Assembly (NCBI RefSeq): GCF_022605165.1
Contig: NC_063068.1
Coordinates: 5,890,001 to 5,954,000, forward strand
DNA length: 64,000 bases
Direction: 5' to 3'
Source: Purpureocillium takamizusanense
Lineage: Eukaryota > Ascomycota > Sordariomycetes > Hypocreales > Ophiocordycipitaceae
The position numbers were made by a program, and so were the translations under genes. Below, piece by piece: positions 55,652 through 64,000 of this stretch. The notes under the pieces were generated by a model. It was not told the origin of the DNA, did no database searches, and worked only from the letters and a program-made list of their open reading frames with translations. Within the stretch, counting starts at the first letter, position 1. Every line of letters begins with the position of its first letter.

Positions 55652-57313
55652 TCAAAACTTGCGCCGTGCCAGCGTCGGCGTCCACTGTAGCGGATGCGTT
55701 TCTTGCGATGCCTTTTCGTCGGGCTTCCAGATTTTGACTTGGGTAACAATGTTAGTGACCAGGAGGAACAGACGCAAAGAAGCCAGCCGGGTAAGTGAAC
55801 TTACTTGTCTTGTCTGCCTCGCCGCAAATTAGGCGCAGGCCTGATCGGTCAAAGGTAGAGCTCATGATGCCGGCTTCAGCATCCAGGGAGCCGGGCTGGG
55901 CCGTCGTGTCCAGAGCCTGGAAGCGGTGGCCAGACTTCCAGTCCCAGAAGCTCATGGAGCCGTTATCACCTGGTTGCGCGCCGTGTCAGTCCATGAACGC
56001 GAGAAGAGACAGATGAGAGACGGGATGGGCTCGTGCTCACCTCCTGAGAAAAAGACATTGTTCTGGTTCACGCTCATTGTGTTGATGATGGCGTTTTGGC
56101 CCTCAAAGTTTTGCATAAAAGCGCCCTCGGGGCACTTCCACTGCTTGATACTGCCGGTGCTGCCGCTGGCAAAGGTGAACTCGGTGGGATGGACGGCAAG
56201 GGCGCGGACGCCCTTCTTGTGGTGGGTGAGGACGCCCATGGTCTTGCCGGCGGCGAGGTCCCACAGGCGGACGGTGGAGTCGAGGGAGCCGGTGATGACC
56301 TGGGGGTCGGCCTCCTGGCACTTTAGGTCGGCGACGGTCTGGGTGTGGCCGCTGAGGACATGGATGTTGCTGCGGGTGCGCATGTCCCAGACGCGGGCGA
56401 CGCCGTCGCGGCCGCCGGTGACGAGGACGTCGAGGGTCGGGTGGAGGGCGAGGGTGTAGACGCCGCTGAGGTGGCCGTGGTAGTGGCGGATGACCTTGTT
56501 GGTCTCGAGGTCCCAGCACTTGACCATCTTGTCCTCGCCGCACGAGAAGAGATAGGGGTGGCGCGGGGAGACTGCGAGGCCGCGGACGGTGCTGATGTGG
56601 CCGGTGAGCGTCAGGCGCAGCGACCCGGACGCCAGGTCCCAGATCTTGATGGTGCGGTCGCCGGCGCCGCTGGCGAACCACTTGTTGCCGGGCTCGACGG
56701 CCAGGGCGCGCACCCAGCCCAGGTGGCCCGAGATGACACGCATGAGCTTCCACGGCGGGTGCCACTCGGGCTTGATCTGCTGGTACTGCTGCTGCGCCGA
56801 GCCCCGCGTCGCCAGGCTCATGTTGCTGCTGCTGCTGCTGTTGTTGTTGGGGGCGGCGGCCACATCACCAGCCGCCGCGGGGGATGATGTCGACGGCGAT
56901 GATGACCCGGCCGGTCCCTCGAGCAGCTTCTGCGGCCTCGGCGCCCCTGCGACGGGGCCGCTGCCAGGCTTCGCCGCCCTGACGACAGCCTTGCTCCCCG
57001 ACTTCTTGGCAGGCTGGCGCGCGGCGAGGGACGCGGGCAGCGTCTGCACATCGGCGTACTCGGCGAGGAATCGGCGCTTCATGATAGGGTCCTCGAACGC
57101 GTCGTCCTCGGCCGTCTTCTGGCGCTTGGTGCTCGTCGTCATCGTCGCCGTCGTCGTCGCCGTCGTCGTCGGATGCTGTCCGTCGGGGGCGCCAGCTCTG
57201 CTGCTGCTGGCGGCGGCTGCGTGCCCGTAAAGGAGCCGCGACGTGAGAGCATTCTGGGACGCGAGCGCGCCGAGCTGCAGCGCGTCCTGCGGTGCTTGCT
57301 GCGGCGTCTCCAT
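55652..57313 (-). CDS. prp46: WD40 pre-mRNA splicing factor Prp46 (PLRG1)
   Basis: Exons 56041-57313, 55805-55969 and 55652-55737 give 507 residues from [12 protein letters not shown]. Residues 1-175 are low complexity (Ala/Thr/Ser, poly-Ser, poly-Asn). Seven WD40 repeats follow from about 185, beginning [20 protein letters not shown], with [15 protein letters not shown] and several more GH..WD pairs. The protein ends [15 protein letters not shown]. Family role: member of the Prp19-associated (NTC) complex in the spliceosome, in the nucleus. An in-frame ATG at 57478 would add 55 residues; the 57313 start is preferred from family resemblance. The stop is 105 bp from that of orc1. Confidence 0.94.
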
Positions 57314-57745
57314 GGCGCGTTGCGGGCAGGGATGGGTCGTGGTGGTGGTGAGGCGCGACCGTGGAGATGGGGGGATGGATGGGAAAAGTCGAATTTGGCT
57401 GGATTCGAGAGAACAGACGTCGAGGCTGGAGCGCAGCCGCGCGCTTGTGGCGGCGGAATGGAACTGGGAGGGTGGCATGGGTGGGTACCTTGTAGGTACT
57501 TGTGGGGTGAGGGAGCATCAACCTTCTGGACGCCATGACAGAGTGACAGACAACGAATTCGAGCTCTCCCAAGTCGCGCCCCCAGTCTAGCTTACCCTAC
57601 ATGACGAGATATTCACGCCAAAACATCACCTCACTTCACCACTCAGCTTCATTCATAGTGCTCCCGTACACTCGTGGCGAGCTCGACCTGCGGGCGTACG
57701 TGCGCTGAACCCTCTGTCCCTGAATACGTTCCCCGCACCATCATC
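57314..57745. promoter_or_regulatory. Divergent promoter, prp46 / nas6
   Basis: This 432 bp lies between start codons. It contains GGGTACCTTGTAGGTACTTG at about 57483-57502, two GTACC/GTACT elements in a short span. A CACCTCACTTCACC stretch precedes nas6. Confidence 0.55.
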
Positions 57746-59333
57746 ATGGATGAAGAAACCGACCGCTTCCCGCTGCACACGGCAGCTCGTCTCGGTCAAG
57801 GTGAGCAAATGCCGCCCTGTTGGGCTTTGTGCTCCAAAATCAAGCAGCCCCCCCGCTAACACGCGTGCAGTATCGAGGGCGGAAGCACTACTCAAGGCAC
57901 GATTCACAGCACCTTTTCTCTTCGCGGTGGTGGTGGTGGTGCATGTATGAGTTCTTGAAAAGCGCAAAGGAAAGCTGACGAGCCACCCCGTCACCCCCAG
58001 AACGACCCCAAGCTCGCCAGGAAGCAAGATGACGACGGCCGGTACGCCGTGCATTGGGCCGCGTCGTCCAACAGCTTCGACATTGTGCTGATGCTCGCCG
58101 ACCTGCCCGGCTTCGACCCCGACGTTCAGGTGCGTTTGCCTCCCCTCTACCCCCCCGGTCACTGAACGAGAGAAGGGAGAGAGAGAGAGAGTGTGTGTGT
58201 GTGTATGAGTGTGTGGTTTCTGGCTGGGCACAGGCGCTGACGAGCACGTCTTGGGGGGCGCAACGGACGGACAGGACGGGAGCGGATGGACGGCACTCAT
58301 GATTGCCGCGAGTGTGGCCGACAGCGAGCCCATCCTCAAGCTGCTGCTACAACGGGGCGCCGACGTGAACGAGAAGAGTGAGTTCCCTGTCACGACGGAG
58401 GAGCACCCCTGCAGCTCGAACAAACACAAGCTTGACGGATGGATGCCATTGCTAACGCGAGCCAAAACCCCCCGTGTCTAGATGGCAGCGGACAGGTCAG
58501 TGCATGGATCCCTTTCTCTCTCTTCCCCTTGGTGAAGAAGCTGTGTGTTGGGGGGCAGAGAAGGGGAAGAATCAAGGGAAGATGAGAGAAACCACATCGC
58601 TCACACGCTTTTGGCGTACCGCTCCGTCGCAGACCGCCCTCCACTTCGTCGCCTCCAAGAAGAACATGGACGTCGCCCGCCTCCTCCTCGTCGCCGCCAA
58701 GCCCCCGGCCTCGACGCGCGTCCGCGACCGCCGCGGCCAGTACGCCGTCCACCGCGCCGCCGCCGCCGGCTCCGTCCCCATGGTCCTGCTGCTGCTCCGG
58801 AACCGCAGCCCGCTCAACCCCACCGACGGCGAGGGCTTCACGCCCCTGCACCACGCCGTCGCCGAGGGACACGGTGCGTTTGCCCGCAGCTTCTTTTGCC
58901 TCCTTACCCCAAGTCCTCTTCTCCCGCTTCTACTGCTCCTCTTCCTTCCTGCCTTTCCGTCTGTGTGTCTGCCTGCCTGCCTGCCAGCCTGCCTGTCTGT
59001 CTGTTTCCCGCGCAAAACTCCATGGGCGGGCGCATGCAAGACGTTAGCCAGCTGAACTGACTGACTGACTGACCCTCAAAACACAGGCGACGTCGCGGTG
59101 GCGCTGCTCAAGGAGGGAGCAGACTTCACCATCAGAAACAGCGCCGACGAGCTGGCGCTGGACCTGGCACCGGACAAGGAGGTACGTGCGGCACGGCATC
59201 ACCACGCGTGGGAATAACACACCAAGCGGCAAGTGTATTTGTCAACTAACCGACGTCTCCTTCAAAACAGGTGCGCCTGTACATAATGCGTGGGGCCGAG
59301 CGCGAGGGCGTCGACCTGTCTTCTTCTTCGTAA
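57746..59333 (+). CDS. nas6: Ankyrin-repeat proteasome assembly chaperone Nas6 (gankyrin/PSMD10)
   Basis: Eight exons (57746-57800, 57871-57896, 58001-58129, 58275-58377, 58482-58495, 58633-58873, 59087-59181, 59271-59333) give 241 residues. About seven ankyrin repeats are visible: FPLHTAARLGQ, YAVHWAASSNSFDIVLML, GWTALMIAASVADSEPIL, TALHFVASKKNMDVARLLL, YAVHRAAAAGSVPMVLLLL, FTPLHHAVAEGHGDVAVALL and a capping repeat. Family role: binds the Rpt3 C-terminus during assembly of the 19S regulatory particle. One exon is only 14 nt (NGSGQ). Intron 2 is best read as GC-AG (57897-58000, AAG then GCACGA), which directly joins LLK to NDPKLA. A GTATGA donor at 57945 would instead insert 16 hydrophobic residues. 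Confidence 0.92.
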
Positions 59334-59448
59334 CTATGAGAGATAGACGCCGTGTAATGAGGCAAATGCTGGCAGCCGTCTATCCATTATCATCGTCCGT
59401 TGGTGCATGCGTCCTCCTCCTTCTGCTCTCGCCTCGTCACTCTCATCT

Positions 59449-62165
59449 CTACCTTTGCACGGTTCGCTCGACGAGCTCGCGGTACATGGCCTTGACGTCC
59501 TGCACGTCGGCCCGGAGCTCCTCAACGAGCTCGCTCTTCTCTCCGAGCATCTCCAGCGTGGTCTGGTATCGCGAGTCGAGCTGCGACACCTGCTCCTCCA
59601 GCTGCGGCACCTTCTTGGCCGCGTCCTTGGCCTCGTCCAGCTCCTTCATGAGGCCCACCATGTCGCCCCGGGCCTCGTCTCGCTGGTTGCATATTCTCGC
59701 CATCTCCTCTTTGGCCGCCACCTTTTCCGCCTCGAGCCGCCGGATCGCTGCGCTCATCCTCTCGACGAGCTGGACGGACGGCCCCGCAGCCACGGTCGAG
59801 ACCGAGATCATGTCCTGGGCGATGTTGCGCGGGGACGACGAGGCCACCTCATCGGCACCGTTCTCGCGCTCTGCGGTTGGTGGCGAGGGGACTTGCGCTG
59901 CGTCGGCTGGCGGCTCGAAGGGAGAGAACGGTGCCGGCGGCGGACCGGACCCGATCGTCGAGGGCACGGCGGGCCGCAAGGGAGGTTGCCCGGACAGGCG
60001 TCGCATCGGCGACATGACCTCCGCAGGACTGTCCGGGATACTACCCGAGGTCGGCGTCCGCCGAGGCTTCCCGGGCATCGGCAATCCGCCCAGGAGTTCT
60101 GAGCTGAACGTCCGCGAGACTGATAGCAGGGGCGAGTCGGGACGGCTCTGTTGGCCCCTGTGGGTGGCGCCAGCAACGTCGTCGACCCACTGCCGCCGTT
60201 CTGCGTCGCCACCATCGTCTTGACTTATCGACCGCTGCTTGGCCTTGTCGAGATCGGCCCTGGCCTGCTCGAGGGCCTCCTGCGTCTTCTTGGACAAGGC
60301 CTTGAGCTCTACCACCTGGTCGCGAAACGACTCTAGTTCGTGCCTTGCTGTGGCGAGTGCCGGCTCGAGATCTGCCAGTTCATCTTCAAGACTTCTATTT
60401 CGGCTCGCCTGTGGGCAGTGTGTTAGCATGGCGCGCGCACTTGTACCATACAGTGTGGTCACCCTTACCGTATCGCGAGCTTTCTTGCGCATCTCGGACT
60501 CGCGTCTCTGTGCCTCGTCTCTTTCCTTCTCGAGGGTGGCCGCCTTGGCAAGCAGTGAGGATTCGATACCTTGCCAGTTCTCGCGGGCAGTCGCGTACTG
60601 GGACTGCAGAGTTTCGATCTGGCGGAACATCTTGACCTGGGCTTCCCCTCCCGACCCAGACGACGCTTCCTCTGCGGCAGTACGCATGGCCTCGAGCTTG
60701 CTCTCCGTGGAGCGCAACTCAGCCTTGAGCTCCTCTTCCACCTTGCTGCTCCTTTGTGCCGCGCGCTCCAACTTCTCGCTCCATTCTATGGCTTCTAGGC
60801 GTGCCTTGTCGCTAAGAGCCTCCTTCTCTGCCCGGAGCGCTGCGTTTGCGTCCTCCAGCTCCTTTTGCTTCGCACGTTCAGTGGCCAACGCTTTGTTGAG
60901 GGCTTCCGTGCTCGCCGCTTCCGCCTGTTCTGCTCTTGTCTTGGCGTCCTGCTCCAGACGCCGATATGCCTCGTCCTTTTTCGCGCGCTCCCTTTTCAGT
61001 GCGTCAATCTCCTTCTGCAGAGCGGCGGTGGCGCGCTTCGTCTCCTCTTGACGCTTCTCGCTTCCTTCTGCGCTGTCTAGGCGTTTGCGCAACGACTCTG
61101 CGTCGCCCATGGCCTTGTCGCGAGCCATTTTGAGCTCTTCGGTCTGCTTGTCGTGCTCCGCCATCTGCTGACGCAGCTTCTTGATAGTCATGCGGAACTT
61201 TTGCTCCGTGCTTGATAGTTTCCCGCCTTCTTCCATTAGCAGAGCAATCTTCTCGTCCTTCTCCGCTAGCTTGCGCTCAATGCTGCCCGTGGCCGCCGCG
61301 CTCGCGGCTTTTTTGGCCGTGTCCGCGGCCGTCTTGGACAGGTACTGTAGCTTTGCCTGCAGTGAATCAACACGCTCGACGTATTCTTGAATCTCCTCCT
61401 GTTGCCGCTGCTTGATCTGCTCCATGTCCTTGGCCAGATCTGAGAGGACGGCGTCTGACACCACTACTTGGCTATTTTGCTTTTTAGCCGCGTCGTTGGT
61501 GTCGCCGTTGGAGGAGATCGAGTCGCCTGTTGTGACGGCATTGTCAACGGTGTCATGTTGGCTGATAATTCGTTCGTCTCGGGGTTCGACATTGCTCGGC
61601 TGATGTTGTGGTTCGTCCATCTCTGGTGACGCGTCGGGCGGCGCCGCACCGGCGGCGGGGCTCTCGGCTCTCGGAGTGTCGGCCTGGCTTTGCTGTTCCT
61701 TGTCCATTGATGGCCTCTCCATGGACGGGCGGTTCGATACGTCGACGGAGCTGCGCGGGGACGGCGTGCCTTTGCTGTCCGTAGGGCCGGGAGCGTTCTT
61801 GCTGGCCATGGCCTTGGCCAGTCTCGCCTGTAGCCGGTCATTGGTACGGTTCGTAGAGGAAGACCTCGAACTGCCTGGATCATGCGCCACGAAGGGGGCA
61901 AAAAGTAAGCCTCAAGCAGGTGGTAAGCAGACCGGGGAAGCGGGCAGAGCTCACCAGGAGTCGGCTTCGGGAGCGCGGCGAGCTGTGCCGGCTTGGGGCT
62001 GCTCGCCGGAGAAGTAGCAGCAGCAGCAGCAGCACCGGCGGGCATTGGCTTCTGCTGAGAGGACTCGTCGGCTTCGGCGAGGATGTTGTCGAGGCGCGAC
62101 TCGACCCCGGCGACGGCCTGGGAGAGGAACGAGCCCCATCTCGACTGCTTGCCCGGGGCAGCCAT
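59449..62165 (-). CDS. sgm1: TMF/Sgm1-type golgin, long coiled coil
   Basis: Exons 61955-62165, 60469-61874 and 59449-60408 give 858 residues. The N-terminus MAAPGKQSRWGSFLSQAVAG has the aromatic/basic start common to TMF golgins and is followed by a Ser/Pro linker. Coiled coil runs from about residue 190 to 590 with heptads rich in Glu, Lys, Ala and Leu. A Pro-rich hinge lies at about 610-710. The C-terminal TMF_TATA_bd-like segment ends LEMLGEKSELVEELRADVQD and KAMYRELVERTVQR. Family role: peripheral Golgi tether that binds Ypt6/Rab6 through the C-terminal domain. Intron 2 (60409-60468, 60 nt) is stop-free and a multiple of three. Confidence 0.9.
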
Positions 62166-63784
62166 TGCGGGCTCGCTCGAGTCGGATCTGAGACAGGGCG
62201 AAAGAAGGCACGCAGCAGGCCCGCCGCGAAAGTAGCGAGCAGTGGGCGGCGGCGGCGAAGAGCGCGATGTCTGGGGGAGTAAGGGCGCAGGCGAGGTGGT
62301 CGTCACCCTCGCGAGGGCCGCAGCGGCGCAGGGTGATATGGGCGTTGTGTTGTTGGTGTGGTTCGTATTACATGCAGGCTAGTGCAGTAGTTATTGTATG
62401 TCCTTTGGGGGGATTGGGGACCAGCTGAAGAATTGTTGGATATTAGTGGAGGATGCACCTGCCTACAAGCCAAGCTCGTCGCACTGGCGCGTCGGCGCTC
62501 CGTGTCTGTATGTACGTATTATTACGGGCAGAAGGCTGCTGCGTGGACGAAATCCCACCTACGTGAGTGAGTTAACTACTAAGGTACTTCATAGAATTAC
62601 CTACCTAGGTCTTATCTAATCCGGCCAGGTTCCTTCTGACCGGTCATGCCATCAATCCCACCCTTCGTGTCCTTTCTTGCTTTGCATTGCCTGCCCTGGT
62701 TTATGCGAAACGAAGATCCCTCCCTGACTCTGGGCCGGGAACATCGAGTACGTGCGAAGTATAGTATACGAAGTACGGACGTAGATGTAGGTACTTTCAC
62801 TGACCACTACTTCGCATGCTCGGTACATCGACGACATAGGACGCCTTCTGACCTCGGACAAAGGCCCCAAGGAGGCACAATGCACGTCTGACCTGCGTTA
62901 AATGAGCTTCAACCCACCCACTCACTCCCATGTACTAAAGGGATTCCACCTCGTATGAAGTTGTACGCACATACCTGTAGAGTCGACCGTTTGAACGTGC
63001 TCCGGCGGGCCTCACGTGCGCCCCTTCCGCAAGGCTTTGGCACTCCGTGCATGCATGCAATGGATTCCTGCACCAGGGACTTTGAGTAGACATATTGTAC
63101 ATACATGGGTGCCTTTGAAGGCGGCACGTCTCAATGAATCGCGGATATTGCCCGTTGCAAGTCGTACTTTGGAGTACTACATACACACTTTATACCGTGG
63201 GATGAGCATTACTATGCTTCCTCGCACGCGGCGGGTTGCTGACCGGTTCCTAAAGGTGAATAAATGCAACGTCCGCACGGTAGCACGGAATAGTAATATA
63301 TAGTAGCAGTACCTCGACCATCTGGCACGGCACAGTCTGCGCAATGCACTGATGATAGATAGATGGCTTGTTGTATTTCGGGCCAATGTCTGCTCCAAAA
63401 CACGCAGTCGTGGCAAAAAAAAAAACCTGGTCGTCAAACGCTTGCTGATTGGCATCGAAAACACCAAATCATGAAAGAGACATGCATGCGGCATGGATGC
63501 CCGGGTGTCGCGCCCGCGAATCCCATCCGGCCAAACTCATGCCACCAAGGACGAAGGGGGTATCATGCCAGAGTATGCTCCCATGCCAAATCCAACAACA
63601 ACAGAACCCGCCCGCCCGGGGTGCCGCCTTATGGGTGCCAGACCCAGCGCTCGACACCCTCCTTCTTCGTCGACGCAGACAAGGCAGCCTGATCACTGCC
63701 CGAGACCGATCCGTTGCAACCCAAGGTCCGTCAGCCGCGTCAAGCAAGACTCGTTACTCGCAATGCACACGCTCGCCGCCTCTC
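62166..63784. other. Intergenic, sgm1 promoter and 3' flank of the edge gene
   Basis: This 1.6 kb spacer has the least GC of the right half. It contains clustered GTAC elements (AAGGTACTTC near 62581, TACCTACCTAGGT near 62597, and further GTAC and TATAC motifs at 62748-62792). It also has A-runs near 63415-63424. No gene is seen. Confidence 0.45.
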
Positions 63785-64000
63785 TTATCCCGTAATCTTC
63801 TTCCACCAGCTGCTCCGTGGTGTTGCGTCCATGAAGGCAGACCCTCGCCTGCTGTGGTGACGCTCGTCGCTCCCCTCCGACCCTCCACCGCCGCCAGTCC
63901 GCCTCTCTCTGTCACGCTCCTCTCGCCTGCGGCGCCTGCGCTGCTCCTCCATCTCGTCCGCCGCAGCCTCGCCAGTCCTGGCTCGCCGCTTGGCTCGACG
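63785..64000 (-). CDS. C-terminal 71 residues of an unrecognised protein (partial)
   Basis: A frame open from the window edge ends at TAA (63787-63785). It encodes a highly charged helical stretch (EMEEQRRRRREERDRERR), a Gly/Ser/His linker and an aromatic/basic end, RSSWWKKITG. The steady frame, charged coiled-coil composition and well-formed C-terminus support a real 3' exon; it is too short to name. The 5' part lies beyond base 64000. Confidence 0.5.
   Translation of the reverse strand, partial: RRAKRRARTGEAAADEMEEQRRRRRREERDRERRTGGGGGSEGSDERHHSRRGSAFMDATPRSSWWKKITG

Noticed and set aside
1..64000. tRNA or 5S rRNA genes
   Set aside because: I looked for B-box-like GGTTCGANNCC sequences and their complements. 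The few partial matches (for example near 26228, 30265 and 33628) lack a matching A-box or acceptor stem.

Overview
The window is nuclear DNA from a filamentous ascomycete, most likely a Sordariomycete such as a member of Hypocreales. The grounds are GC-rich, intron-containing genes with short introns (usually 49-90 nt, GT..AG, CTRAC-type branch sites), a Zn-cluster-type fungal transcription factor, and recognisable fungal versions of Dnm1, Cox19, Nup84/Nup107, Vma5, Mak21, Orc1, Prp46 and Sgm1/TMF. The species cannot be fixed from sequence alone. I find 24 protein genes, 22 of them complete, with 54 inferred introns. I see no tRNA, rRNA, CRISPR array or intact transposon. All exon models were built by eye from reading frame, splice consensus and family resemblance.

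Left part (1-23.7 kb): the 3' end of a fungal-specific transcription factor; a large F-box protein with zinc-finger-like motifs; the mitochondrial fission dynamin Dnm1, head to head with the copper chaperone Cox19; a three-LIM protein; SUMO; the twin-CX9C protein Cmc4; nucleoporin Nup84/Nup107; the ESCRT-I subunit Vps37; and an unrecognised 349-residue protein.

Middle (23.7-31.4 kb): a 7.7 kb divergent intergenic stretch with no supportable gene. It carries many simple repeats, GGTACC/TACGTA-type palindromes and a T12A10 palindrome. It is GC-rich, so it does not look like an AT-rich RIP-mutated transposon relic.

Right part (31.4-64 kb): a second F-box protein and an AT-hook protein, then a compact housekeeping block. 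The block holds V-ATPase subunit C, APS kinase, a mitochondrial-type hotdog thioesterase, Mak21/Noc1, mitochondrial prolyl-tRNA synthetase, prefoldin subunit 5, an unrecognised protein with a KH-like stretch, Orc1, Prp46, Nas6 (gankyrin), and a TMF/Sgm1 golgin. The 3' end of an unrecognised gene lies at the right edge. Several pairs are head to head (mak21/ProRS, unknown/orc1, prp46/nas6) or end to end with 105-274 bp between stop codons.

The genes do not form one pathway or a secondary-metabolite cluster; this is an ordinary chromosome arm. The best second looks are at the gene-expression level: two likely GC-AG introns, four stop-free introns of length 3n (one at the variable-domain/GED border of Dnm1), an in-frame alternative acceptor in SUMO, several 8-16 nt coding exons, and the long gene-free divergent region.
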